DNA of 34,407 nucleotides, taken from the NCBI RefSeq assembly GCF_002289455.1, contig NZ_NTFS01000017.1:1-34407 (forward strand), given 5' to 3'. The translations under genes and the position numbers were made by a program. The notes beneath the pieces were generated by a model. The model was not told the origin of the DNA. It worked only from the letters and a program-made list of their open reading frames with translations, and ran no database searches. Shown in pieces: positions 25,431-34,023 of this stretch (the stretch's first letter is position 1; each line of letters starts with the position of its first letter). The stretch comes from Brunnivagina elsteri CCALA 953 (GTDB taxonomy: Bacteria; Cyanobacteriota; Cyanobacteriia; Cyanobacteriales; Nostocaceae).

Positions 25431-26520
25431 AAACCTCTCTTTCTTGACGATGCACCCGCAGTTGCTCAACGGTTAGATTGAGAAGCTCCGCAGCCTTCAT
25501 TTCGGAAATTTTAGCTAATTTTAAGGCATCCCAAATCAGGTATTCATATCGTTCATTTTCTGGAAATTCCTTATTGTCAAGGGCTGGTGGTAATTCCATT
25601 GAATTTTGAAGAGATGCCCCTCCAGAATGCTTTTTATAAATTGCACAGATTTTGGCTTTCTCTTTGGCGTAATCAATAATTTCCATTTCTGCTAAACGGT
25701 TCAAAATTACCTGGTAACTTACCCGAAAATGCCGTTTGAGTTTAACAATATCCTTCGTTTGGGCATATATCCGCTCAAATTCAGCTTGGGGGACAAGCAG
25801 ATGACCTGCAAAATAATTAGCTACTTTCTCTCGTGCTTTTTCTTCTTCTTTAGTTCCCTCCTCAATTAAAGTATCTTGATACTCGACTCGGTGGAAAATC
25901 AGGTGTCCAATCTCATGTGCCAAGGTAAATAATTCACGTTCAATAGTTACATCATGGGTGTTTACCAATACAAAAGCACCTTCGATATCACTACAGGCAC
26001 TTAGACCAAAGAAACCTTTTATTGGAATCGACTGGCGTAAAACTTTTAAGCCAATTTCTTCCACAGATTGAAACAGGTTGACAATAGGAGCATCCCCCAA
26101 TCCCAAACGGTGGCGAAATAGAGCGGCTATTGTCTGAATGTGCTTTTCGTTGCCTTCTACTTGGTGACAAGGTGTACTTTCTGGGGTGTAGGTTGGTAAG
26201 CCAACGGCTTGTTCTAGGGCGTTATAAGTTTGTAGCATTCGTAGAACTTGGGCTGCAAACTGGGGACTTTTGTCAAAGGAAACATGAGCGCGGAACCGGA
26301 AGTTGGGTAGCCCTTTACCTTGTGAGCGTAGCAAGTCATCGAGTGTAATGCCCAAAACACTCGCCAGAGCAGAGAGAATTTTGCTGTCTGGTAAAGTTTT
26401 GGCGTTCTCGTAGTTATTGATGCTCTGGCGAGTTACCCCGGCTTGTTCTGCAAGTTGCTCTTGAGACAAGCCCAGACTTTTACGGTAGCGGATCAGGTTC
26501 GCAGCAATCATCTCTTTCAT
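25417..26520 (-). CDS. XRE-family HTH plus ImmA/IrrE-type metallopeptidase
   Basis: 367 residues. Residues about 7-62 are an XRE helix-turn-helix (LGLSQEQLAEQAGVTRQSIN). The ImmA/IrrE (COG2856) domain has the zinc motif HEIGH (202-206) and a likely third ligand E231 in EKVANYFAGHLLVP. Such proteins often cleave or inactivate a repressor or antitoxin in response to stress. The last about 60 residues form another helical region (SEMKAAELLNLTVEQLRVHR), similar to a small DNA-binding motif. It heads a two-gene unit with the PIN-like gene and faces a small basic protein across a promoter region with duplicated operator-like sites. Autoregulation is likely. Confidence 0.87.
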   Translation of the reverse strand: MKEMIAANLIRYRKSLGLSQEQLAEQAGVTRQSINNYENAKTLPDSKILSALASVLGITLDDLLRSQGKGLPNFRFRAHVSFDKSPQFAAQVLRMLQTYNALEQAVGLPTYTPESTPCHQVEGNEKHIQTIAALFRHRLGLGDAPIVNLFQSVEEIGLKVLRQSIPIKGFFGLSACSDIEGAFVLVNTHDVTIERELFTLAHEIGHLIFHRVEYQDTLIEEGTKEEEKAREKVANYFAGHLLVPQAEFERIYAQTKDIVKLKRHFRVSYQVILNRLAEMEIIDYAKEKAKICAIYKKHSGGASLQNSMELPPALDNKEFPENERYEYLIWDALKLAKISEMKAAELLNLTVEQLRVHRQEREVYAVV

Positions 26521-26585
26521 GGCTAATTATTTCCTGCGTTAGCGTAGCGGCTCCGAAGGAGCATTGCTAAAGGTGTTAAAAAAAA

Positions 26586-26640
26586 GTCAAAGTTGTTGAT
26601 ACTATTTTCTCTAATTATAATAGAAAATGTCAAAGTTGTT
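26586..26640. promoter_or_regulatory. divergent operator with two GTCAAAGTTGTT sites
   Basis: GTCAAAGTTGTT occurs at 26586-26597 and 26629-26640, 43 bp (about four turns) apart. Between them is an inverted repeat ATTTTCT/AGAAAAT (26604-26610, 26622-26628) around an AT-rich -10-like core. The site lies between the XRE-ImmA gene and the divergent small gene, so the XRE protein is the likely ligand. Confidence 0.6.
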
Positions 26641-26670
26641 TTACATTAGTTTTAAGGAGATCATAAAGAC

Positions 26671-26838
26671 ATGGCAAAGAATACAGGTAACGGTTATCGC
26701 CGTGGTGCTGTGGACAAACGTAGCCAAACTTACAATCCTGTGACCGAGCAATGGGTAAAGCGTAATGCTGAAACCGGACAGTTTATGGACGCAAAGCAGA
26801 ATGGTGAACCTTTTAAGGGTGTTCGTAAGGAGGACTGA
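26671..26838 (+). CDS. small conserved basic protein
   Basis: 55 residues: MAKNTGNGYRRGAVDKRSQT, then YNPVTEQWVKRN, an ETGQF motif and FKGVRKED at the end. AAGGAG lies about 11 bases before the ATG. I recall similar short proteins with repeated YNP and TG.F..K motifs in many bacteria, function unknown. Divergent from the XRE-ImmA gene and sharing its operator region, and closed by a hairpin terminator, so it is probably expressed under the same switch. Confidence 0.75.
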   Translation: MAKNTGNGYRRGAVDKRSQTYNPVTEQWVKRNAETGQFMDAKQNGEPFKGVRKED

Positions 26839-26873
26839 ACGCAACTCGGTATAGGTCTTAGGTTTAATAAGAA

Positions 26874-26918
26874 TGAAGGGGTAGCGTCATTGTCCGAAGC
26901 CCGCCCCTTCAATTTTCT
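26874..26918 (+). terminator. hairpin terminator after the 55-residue gene
   Basis: TGAAGGGG (26874-26881) pairs with CCCCTTCA (26904-26911) across a 22-base loop, followed by attttctt. It is the only such structure before the next plus-strand gene. Confidence 0.6.
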
Positions 26919-27047
26919 TCATTATCTTCGCACTGGTTGCAAAAATAAAGTTTCCAATAGGGCTTCCAGTAAAAAAGATTTGAAATAGACATACTACAAT
27001 GTAGTTTAAAGTATAAAAAACAGAAACCTCCGTATTTGTGTAACTAT

Positions 27048-28985
27048 ATGTCTTTGTCGGAAATTCCCTTAACTAAAGAAGATTTTGAGCAGTCTGCTTA
27101 CGAGGAAATAATAACCAACTGTGACAAAAAAATTTGTGAGAGATATAGTAGTAAGTTTTTTGAAAAAGCAAAAGAAGCTCAAGAACTAGGAAATATTACA
27201 GATCAAGCAGCCCTTACACTACTAGGATGTGTTACCTCTCCAAGATTAAAATCTGAGTCTAACGATGAGCCTTTTGCTGCATTGTGGGTTATGAATGATG
27301 GTTCCCGCAGTCCTATTCCAACTGATTTTAGTGATGCACATTTGAATATTATTAGAGATTTTGTACCAGACATTACTGATGCAGAATTACGGGCAAGAAT
27401 TGCAGATATTTTATGGATTAGGCTACATGATTACCGTATGGCTCAACTAGCAGTTGATTCATATTTAGCTTCTGCATCTTGTTTAGAAGACCCAGAAAAA
27501 TGGACATATTGTGTAGATAGAATTGAGAGGGCACTTCGCCTATCACGTAAATCAAATCAAAAACAACATTCTTCTAAAGTTATTGCTCATATAGAATTTG
27601 TTTTAGATAAGTATCAAGGGGAAGATAAGCTTTTTTTATCAGTAAAGCTGATGGAGTTATTGCAAGAGCAAAAGCAAGGTGAACCATCAAAATATTCAGC
27701 GTTGGCTGAAAAAGCAGCACTCCGCGCTGAAAGTGAGCATAACTGGCATAAAGCTCGTGACTGCTGGGGAGTGAAAGTTGGCTGGCACAAAATGGAAAAA
27801 GATTCAGATAAGGAACGTGAGGCTGGGACACGTTTAGCCGAAACATATGTTAAGGAAGCAGAGGATGCATTAGAAAGAGAAACCCCAAGTTACCTAACTG
27901 CATCGCGCCATCTACAAAGTGCCATTGAAGCTTTTAGAAGAGTAGGAGGCGAAGCAGCAAAGCAGCAAGTAGAAGTTTTACATAAAAAACTAATTGAGTA
28001 TCAAAAACAATCTAGATCGGAATTAGTTCCAATATCACAAGAATTAGATATTAGTGAATTTGTTAAAGAAGCTAGAAGATATGTTGAGGGTAAAAATATC
28101 CAAGATGCTTTATTTTCTTTAGCTTTAATCGCAAAATCCCCAAAAGTGTCTGAATTGAAAGCAAGAGTTGAAGAAAATGCTGAAAAATTTATTCTTCAGC
28201 GATTTTTCCCAATAGTAATAATGAATGAACAGGGAAAAGTAGTTGGTCGCCAGTCTTCAGTACGAGATGAAATGTTTAGAGAAGCAGTATATCACCAGCA
28301 AATGCAAGCAGAAGCTGTGATTGCACCCGCTATGTATCAAATTAATTTGGAGCATAACGTTAAAATTAGTGACTTTTACCCTATTGTTGCTAATAGTGCA
28401 TTTGTACCTCAAGGACGTGAAGATATATACGCAAGAGGACTATATGCAGGTTTAGTAGGAGATTACTTAGTTGCGACTCATCTTCTTATTCCTCAGATTG
28501 AAAATTCTCTTCGCTCAATTTTATCTGATAGAGGATTTATTACTTCTGGGTTAAATGATGATGGAATTCAAGATGAACATAATATAAATACATTCTTTCG
28601 TGAAAAAGAATCTGAGTTAATTCATATTTTTGGAGAAGATATTACTTTTGACTTACAAGGTTTGCTAGTTCAGAAGGGCTTTGGTTCCAACCTGAGAAAT
28701 TGGTCGAAGTTGTTGCAAATATACTGCCAGCTTTTGTTAAATGCTTCTGGTTCGCGGGCTGTAAGTAGCTGTCCTATGGCTGTATTATTTATTTTGATGC
28801 GGGTTTCACGTTTTTGTTGCTGTCGTGACGATATGCGATCGCACATCGCCATCAATTCATCTATTTTGGCAACAATACGATGTTGTTCGGCTAATGGGGG
28901 GAGGGGAATTAAAGCTTTGTTTAACTTTGCAAGGGTAACTCTAGTTATTGCAACTCCCGACATATCATCTCGCATGAGGGAGTAA
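27048..28985 (+). CDS. DUF4209-type protein, 3' end lost and replaced by antisense hsdS sequence
   Basis: The native part is about residues 1-550 from ATG 27048 (a TTG opens the frame at 27036). It is mostly helical. Near its end come RGLYAGLVGDYLVATHLL, PQIENSLRSIL, DLQGLLVQ and GSNLRN, which read as a DUF4209 domain. That domain normally continues into an R-x4-H-type HEPN motif (NLRNxxAHG). Here the frame leaves the family right after NLRN (about 28700), and the last about 95 codons (to TGA/TAA at 28985) are antisense to hsdS, rich in Cys, Arg and Ser, and not a real domain. The catalytic or binding histidine is therefore missing. Proteins of this type are often found near defence genes. 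Probably a non-functional remnant. Confidence 0.75.
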   Translation: MSLSEIPLTKEDFEQSAYEEIITNCDKKICERYSSKFFEKAKEAQELGNITDQAALTLLGCVTSPRLKSESNDEPFAALWVMNDGSRSPIPTDFSDAHLNIIRDFVPDITDAELRARIADILWIRLHDYRMAQLAVDSYLASASCLEDPEKWTYCVDRIERALRLSRKSNQKQHSSKVIAHIEFVLDKYQGEDKLFLSVKLMELLQEQKQGEPSKYSALAEKAALRAESEHNWHKARDCWGVKVGWHKMEKDSDKEREAGTRLAETYVKEAEDALERETPSYLTASRHLQSAIEAFRRVGGEAAKQQVEVLHKKLIEYQKQSRSELVPISQELDISEFVKEARRYVEGKNIQDALFSLALIAKSPKVSELKARVEENAEKFILQRFFPIVIMNEQGKVVGRQSSVRDEMFREAVYHQQMQAEAVIAPAMYQINLEHNVKISDFYPIVANSAFVPQGREDIYARGLYAGLVGDYLVATHLLIPQIENSLRSILSDRGFITSGLNDDGIQDEHNINTFFREKESELIHIFGEDITFDLQGLLVQKGFGSNLRNWSKLLQIYCQLLLNASGSRAVSSCPMAVLFILMRVSRFCCCRDDMRSHIAINSSILATIRCCSANGGRGIKALFNFARVTLVIATPDISSRMRE

Positions 28986-29602
28986 AAATAAGGCGAACTG
29001 AGAACAGAAAACAGATAGTAATTATAAATTTTTGATGGTGATTTTAGAAGTGCAACGCTTGAAAGCATACTGAATGGTTCAACTAAGTCGTTTATTGCTA
29101 CTATGCCTGTAGTTGCACCATCCTTAATGTAGAGTAAATCACCAAATTCTGGATTGCATCTACTATAAATTTCTTGATGAACTTTGGTAGTTACATAAGT
29201 AATATTTGTAAGAGAAATTCTACCCTGTTTGATATTTTTTGCAGTTATATACTTGTAATCACCTTTTTCACTATTAGGAGGTGAATGGTGAGTACCGTCT
29301 GTTATTTTTAATAAAGCATTTCCTAGTCGTTCCCACTCCCATCCGTTCGGTAACTCAAATGGCATTTCACCCGCTTTAATCGCTGGTAGTGGTTTCTCCT
29401 TCTTAATTTTTCCTTCCCTAAGCAATTCCTCTTTCTCAAACTTAATCTTCTCCAACAAAACCGAAGCAGGTTCATCATTTTCATCTTGCGGTACAAGCTT
29501 ACCCATTACCGCCAATTGCAATATTAATTCCCGCAACTTCTGCACCCCATTCGGCGCATCTGCCAACAAATCAAAATTCTTAAAAAACGTCTCCAAATTC
29601 AT
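28670..29602 (-). CDS. hsdS: type I restriction specificity subunit HsdS, half-length
   Basis: 310 residues, against the usual 400-550 of a two-domain HsdS. The N-terminus (MNLETFFKNFDLLADAPNGV) and KLRELILQLAVMGKLVPQ are typical for this subfamily. One target-recognition domain spans about 85-250, then the conserved helix (PLPPLAEQHRIVAKIDELM, about 250-270). The protein then ends in a copy of the repeat KSWQYICNNFD that normally leads into the second half. The last about ten residues (QFLRLEPKPF) come from the opposite strand of the DUF4209 gene. Start overlaps the hsdM stop as ATGA (29599-29602). Half-size S subunits of EcoR124I and EcoDXXI can dimerise and recognise palindromic sites, so it may still work. 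Confidence 0.9.
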   Translation of the reverse strand: MNLETFFKNFDLLADAPNGVQKLRELILQLAVMGKLVPQDENDEPASVLLEKIKFEKEELLREGKIKKEKPLPAIKAGEMPFELPNGWEWERLGNALLKITDGTHHSPPNSEKGDYKYITAKNIKQGRISLTNITYVTTKVHQEIYSRCNPEFGDLLYIKDGATTGIVAINDLVEPFSMLSSVALLKSPSKIYNYYLFSVLSSPYFYSLMRDDMSGVAITRVTLAKLNKALIPLPPLAEQHRIVAKIDELMAMCDRISSRQQQKRETRIKINNTAIGQLLTAREPEAFNKSWQYICNNFDQFLRLEPKPF

Positions 29603-31047
29603 ACACCTTCACCCCCAAGTGCAGCCATTAATTCCTGTTTGAGGTAAGAGCGTGTTTCTCCTAATTCATCCAAAAGTTGCTGATATTCTCCTAACATTTC
29701 TTCTAAATCCCCATGCTCAACATCAATTTTGTGGGGATTTTTAATATCGAGGTTATAGCCGTTATTTTTAATATCTTCTACCGATACCTTCCAAGCGAAT
29801 TCGCTTTCCTCCCGGTTATACCACCAAGCTTTTTCTACTTCAAATTCTTCAATGCGAATTGGTTTAGTTTTGTTGTACGATTTATAACCTGATGGATAGG
29901 GGTGTTCGTAATACCAAATCTCCTTGGTGGGTTCTCCCTTAGTAAAGAATAGCAAGTTTGTTTTAATACCCGTGTATGGATTAAACACACCATTGGGCAA
30001 TCGCACGATGGTATGTAAATTGCATTCTTCCAGCAGCTTTTCCTTGATGCGAGTTTTGACACCTTCGCCAAACAGCGTCCCGTCGGGCAGTACAATTGCC
30101 CCCCGTCCCCCATCGACTAACAAATGCATGATGAGTAGCAGGAATAAATCGGCGGTTTCCCTGGTGCGTAAGGTTGCTGGGAAGTTCGATTCAATACCGT
30201 CTTCTTCCATACCGCCGAAGGGTGGGTTAGTGAGGATGACATTTACGCGATCGCTCTTGTTATAATCTCGTAGCGGTCGAGCTAAAGTGTTATCGTGGCG
30301 AACGGCTGGGACATCAACACCATGCAACAGCATATTAGTGATGCAAAGTAAATGGGGTAAGGGCTTTTTTTCTACCCCCATCGTGTTTTGATGTAGTGTA
30401 ATCCGGTCTTCTGGGGTTTTTACGTATTTTTCTAAATTATGCTCCAACCTGCAAACCAAAAATCCACCTGTTCCTGTCGCTGGATCGAGGACTTTTTCAT
30501 CTGGTTTGGGGTCAACCATATCCACCATAAACTGGGTGACGGCACGAGGCGTATAATATTCCCCAGCGTTACCCGCGTTTTGTAAGTCGCGGAGAATTTT
30601 TTCGTAAATGTCGCCAAATAAATGGCGGTCTTGGGAGTTGTTAAAGTCGATTTCGTTTAACTTATTAATTACCTGACGAATGAGAGTGCCATTTTTCATA
30701 TAATTGTAGGCATCCTCAAACACTGCCCGCACCACATACCCGCGTCGGTCAATACCTGAAGCTAAAGAAAGACTTTTAAGGGTTTTGAATAAAGCATTAT
30801 CAACAAAATCCAGCAAAGTATCGCCTGTAATGCCTTCCGCATCAGCAGCCCAATTACGCCACCGCAATGCTTCGGGAATCGGAGATTTATAATCATCTTC
30901 CATGATTTCCCATTCCGCCTCACGGTCGTCAAAAATCTTCAGGAAAATCATCCAGACCATCTGGCTAATGCGTTGAGCATCACCGTCCACCCCTGCGTCT
31001 TTCCGCATGATGTCCTGAATGGCTTTAACTGTGGTGCTAATTGACAT
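29599..31047 (-). CDS. hsdM: type I restriction-modification N6-adenine methylase HsdM
   Basis: 482 residues. An N-terminal helical domain (SQMVWMIFLKIFDDREAEWE, about 29-48) precedes the AdoMet-binding catalytic domain: AGEYYTPR (161-168), motif I DPATGTGGF (188-196) and motif IV NPPF (274-277). It methylates adenine in the sequence chosen by HsdS and, with HsdR, forms the restriction complex. Length and motifs are normal, and I see no disruption. Four-base overlap with hsdS. It is separated from hsdR by 525 bp of repeats, so hsdR may be transcribed separately. Confidence 0.95.
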   Translation of the reverse strand: MSISTTVKAIQDIMRKDAGVDGDAQRISQMVWMIFLKIFDDREAEWEIMEDDYKSPIPEALRWRNWAADAEGITGDTLLDFVDNALFKTLKSLSLASGIDRRGYVVRAVFEDAYNYMKNGTLIRQVINKLNEIDFNNSQDRHLFGDIYEKILRDLQNAGNAGEYYTPRAVTQFMVDMVDPKPDEKVLDPATGTGGFLVCRLEHNLEKYVKTPEDRITLHQNTMGVEKKPLPHLLCITNMLLHGVDVPAVRHDNTLARPLRDYNKSDRVNVILTNPPFGGMEEDGIESNFPATLRTRETADLFLLLIMHLLVDGGRGAIVLPDGTLFGEGVKTRIKEKLLEECNLHTIVRLPNGVFNPYTGIKTNLLFFTKGEPTKEIWYYEHPYPSGYKSYNKTKPIRIEEFEVEKAWWYNREESEFAWKVSVEDIKNNGYNLDIKNPHKIDVEHGDLEEMLGEYQQLLDELGETRSYLKQELMAALGGEGV

Positions 31048-31140
31048 TTTTCCCTTACTTTTGCATTTGGACTACAAGCAAACACAACATTTTAACCACC
31101 TTTGGGTCGCAAAGATATAGTACAGCCAAAAATATTCTCC

Positions 31141-31414
31141 CAGCCCAAAGAATCCGAGGGTTAAAATCCTCGTCTTATAGCCCAAATTCTCTGAATGCGA
31201 TCGCTAAAATAAGCTGATGTGCAGCTAAATTATATAAGCCAAAAACGCAAAATAATTGTAGTGCGGGCATCTTGCCCGCGTCTTATATAAAAATTAGATG
31301 CGTCGCAGCTTAACACCAAACTCAAAAATAGTCACATTTCCCCAGCCCCAAAGAATCCGAGGGTTAAAATCCCCGTCTTATAGTCCAAATTCTCTGAATG
31401 CGATCGCTAAAATA
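31141..31414. repeat. direct repeats between hsdM and hsdR
   Basis: A 72-bp unit at about 31141-31212 recurs at about 31342-31414 with a few changes; both copies contain the HIP1 octamer gcgatcgc. A shorter unit (aacaccaaactcaaaaata) occurs at about 31312 and 31413. Between the long copies lies GCGGGC-atctt-GCCCGC (31263-31279), a common cyanobacterial hairpin. The 525-bp gap (31048-31572) has no gene. Confidence 0.75.
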
Positions 31415-31475
31415 ACACCAAACTCAAAAATAAACCCATTCTCCATTTCTCTTCCAGAGGAATTTAGCTATTAGA

Positions 31476-31494
31476 CAGGGATTTTCAATCCCTG
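31476..31494. repeat. perfect hairpin downstream of hsdR
   Basis: CAGGGATT (31476-31483), loop ttc, AATCCCTG (31487-31494), with outer TTAGC/GCTAA (31464-31468, 31495-31499). Placed about 80 bp after the hsdR stop. The T-run that would make it a standard terminator is missing on the minus strand, though it may help end hsdR transcription. Confidence 0.45.
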
Positions 31495-31572
31495 GCTAAA
31501 TTGGCTGCTGGATAGCTGCTAGATACCTGAAAAATCAACTACCTGACAGCTACTGGCTAACTGACTCACCCT

Positions 31573-33990
31573 CTAAGATGCCATGTATAGTTGCACTTTT
31601 AACTCTTGCAGGGTTTCTTGATATTTTTGTTTGCTGCCAAATAATTTAATAACTTCCATCGGCGTACCCAATTCGCTAATTGGTTTAACCTTGAGAACGT
31701 TGATATCTTCAATATTTTCGATACCCTCATCGGCATATTTATCCAAAAGTGCATCAATAACTGCACGAGCTTTTTCGCCATATTTACTCAAATAATTCCG
31801 GTTTTTAACTTGTTGCACACGTTCCCGACGGCTTAATGCTGGTTGGTCAAAGGCAACGTGACAGATTAAATCGAAGGGGTCAAAATCTTGCCCGACTTCT
31901 TCTGCTAGTGCTTCCAATAAAACCCCTTGGTCTAGCAATTCTTGAATAATGGCATCTTTACGTTCTGCCGCACTCCAGCGCTTGAGAAAATCATCCAGGG
32001 TAGCAAATTCTTGATAGATGTTTTTGCGCGTGTAATCCTTGATGGATTCGGTAATTAGCTTGCCATCTTTACCAAAATACTGTACCCGTTCCCCACTAAT
32101 TGATACATCCACACCATTAACTACATACTTGGTACGTCCTCCCCCTCGCGGTGGTGGTGGTGGGTCGATAATAACGTCTGCATCATCTGGTATGCTATCA
32201 TCCTCATCGTCTGGCGGTATGGGAGGTTCACCCGCAGGTGGCTCGTATATTTGTACCGGGTCGCCATCAAAATCGGGGTCTGCAAACAGCCTGGTGGCTT
32301 GCTTGAAATCGATGATTGTAAAATAATTTTTCCCAAAATCTTCATTAATCCGCGTTCCCCGACCGATTATTTGCTTAAATTCGGTCATCGAGCCGATGTT
32401 GCGGTCAAGGACAATTAATTTACAGGTTTGAGCATCTACCCCAGTTGTCATTAATTTGGAAGTGGTGACAATGACGGGGTATTGACTTTCGGGGAGGATA
32501 AAATTATCTAATTCGGCTTTCCCTTCTGGACTATCTCCCGTAATTCGCATCACATACTTACGATTTTGCGCTACCAAATCGGAATTTTCATTGACCAAAG
32601 CACGACGCATTCTCTCAGCATGGTCAATATCTTCGCAAAACACGATTGTTTTAGAATAGCGATCGCTAGCTTTGAGAAACTCACTTATACGTTGAGCAAC
32701 TAATATATCCCGTTCTTCGATCACCAGGTTTCTATTGATATCCCTTTGGTCGTAAACCCGATCTTCTATAGGTTGATTATATCTATCAACTTGTCCCGGT
32801 GCAGGTTGCCATCCCTCTAAATCTTTATCGATATCAACCCGGATTACTTTATACGGTGCGAGGAAACCATCTTCAATTCCTTGCTTGAGGGAATAAGTAT
32901 AAATGGGTTCGCCAAAGTAATCTATATTGCTAACTTCTTCGGTTTCTCTGGGTGTGGCAGTTAATCCGATTTGAGTCGCCGATGTGAAATATTCTAATAT
33001 AGAGCGCCATGCCGAATCATTAGCTGCACTTCCCCGGTGACATTCATCCACCACGATTAAATCAAAGAAATCCCGTGAGAACTGCTTGTAGATATTGCTC
33101 TCTTCTTCCGTACCCGTCACCGCTTGATAAAGACTCAAATAAATTTCATAGGATTTATCTACCTGACGTTTTTTAATTTTAGTCATAGCCGAGCCAAAGG
33201 GTTTAAAGTCATTGGTTTTAGCTTGATCGACTAAAATATTGCGGTCAGCTAAGAATAATATCCGCTTTTTCGTCTTTGACTTCCACAACCGCCAAATAAT
33301 CTGAAATGCGGTGTAGGTTTTCCCTGTACCCGTTGCCATTACCAAGAGTACGCGGTTTTGTCCTTTAGCGTTCGGCGAAACGCCGCAGCGCTTCTCTTCT
33401 CCGATAGCGTTAGGTTCTCTACGAGACGCTAACGCTATGGCTTCGATTGTCCGGTTGATGGCAATTTCTTGATAGTAGCGGGGTTTTTTACCAGTTCCAT
33501 CGTCGTAATAATCTTGAGTAACAATGGCTTCAATCCCACTATCGATACCTTTCCAAGCGCAGTAGCGTTGCCATAATTCCTGGGGAGATGGGAAAGCATC
33601 GAGGGAAATTTCCCGTTCTATCATACCTTGAGAGATAGTGCGATCGCACTCAATAAACGCATCCCCATTTGACGAGTAAACAAACAGCAAATCAAGAATT
33701 TCAGCATAATCCAATGCTTGCTGCATTCCCCCACCAATGGGATGATTATTATCCTTGGCTTCAATTACTGCAATGGGGATATTGGGTTTGTAATAAAGGA
33801 TGTAGTCGGCAAACTTAGCTTTACCCCGACTGACCATTTTACCCTTCACGTACACGCGACCCTTGGTAAAATAAACTTCTTCGCGGATTTGAGTCATTAA
33901 ATCCCAACCAGCTTTTTCGACGATGGCAGGTGTGATGTATTTGGTACAAATATCACGTTCGCTAAGTTCTTTCTTATCAATTGGTTCCAT
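31573..33990 (-). CDS. hsdR: type I restriction endonuclease subunit HsdR
   Basis: 805 residues from ATG 33990 (a TTG at 34023 would add 11; the N-terminus [18 protein letters not shown] fits the ATG). Nuclease PD-(D/E)xK region: D62 in FADYILYY, then E77-A-K79 in AVIEAK. The SF2 translocase has Walker A ATGTGKT (219-225), DECH box (VVDECHRGS), GLTATP and late motifs such as [10 protein letters not shown] and QIIGRGTRI. It translocates DNA and cuts unmodified targets far from the recognition site. Residues about 187-208 are a 22-residue insertion not expected in the family, just before the Walker A strand (see the palindromic element). Proline-rich patches ([15 protein letters not shown]) near residue 580 are linker. 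All motifs intact. Confidence 0.93.
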   Translation of the reverse strand: MEPIDKKELSERDICTKYITPAIVEKAGWDLMTQIREEVYFTKGRVYVKGKMVSRGKAKFADYILYYKPNIPIAVIEAKDNNHPIGGGMQQALDYAEILDLLFVYSSNGDAFIECDRTISQGMIEREISLDAFPSPQELWQRYCAWKGIDSGIEAIVTQDYYDDGTGKKPRYYQEIAINRTIEAIALASRREPNAIGEEKRCGVSPNAKGQNRVLLVMATGTGKTYTAFQIIWRLWKSKTKKRILFLADRNILVDQAKTNDFKPFGSAMTKIKKRQVDKSYEIYLSLYQAVTGTEEESNIYKQFSRDFFDLIVVDECHRGSAANDSAWRSILEYFTSATQIGLTATPRETEEVSNIDYFGEPIYTYSLKQGIEDGFLAPYKVIRVDIDKDLEGWQPAPGQVDRYNQPIEDRVYDQRDINRNLVIEERDILVAQRISEFLKASDRYSKTIVFCEDIDHAERMRRALVNENSDLVAQNRKYVMRITGDSPEGKAELDNFILPESQYPVIVTTSKLMTTGVDAQTCKLIVLDRNIGSMTEFKQIIGRGTRINEDFGKNYFTIIDFKQATRLFADPDFDGDPVQIYEPPAGEPPIPPDDEDDSIPDDADVIIDPPPPPRGGGRTKYVVNGVDVSISGERVQYFGKDGKLITESIKDYTRKNIYQEFATLDDFLKRWSAAERKDAIIQELLDQGVLLEALAEEVGQDFDPFDLICHVAFDQPALSRRERVQQVKNRNYLSKYGEKARAVIDALLDKYADEGIENIEDINVLKVKPISELGTPMEVIKLFGSKQKYQETLQELKVQLYMAS
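33367..33440. repeat. palindromic element inserted in frame in hsdR
   Basis: Two hairpins side by side: CGGCG-aaa-CGCCG (33373-33385) and ATAGCGTTAG/CTAACGCTAT (33404-33413, 33429-33438). The insertion is about 66 bp, a multiple of three, and adds residues 187-208 ([20 protein letters not shown] and two more) between AIA and KGQNRVLLV, which would be contiguous in relatives. The ctctacgagacgctaacgc core is a repeat type I recognise from cyanobacterial intergenic DNA. Confidence 0.65.
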
Positions 33991-34023
33991 CGGGTTATTG
34001 ATTAAGCATAGTTTTACATCCAA

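Noticed and set aside
28701-28985. Last 95 codons of the DUF4209-type frame as a real C-terminal domain
   Set aside because: They are exactly antisense to conserved HsdS coding sequence and have a Cys/Arg/Ser-rich shadow composition.
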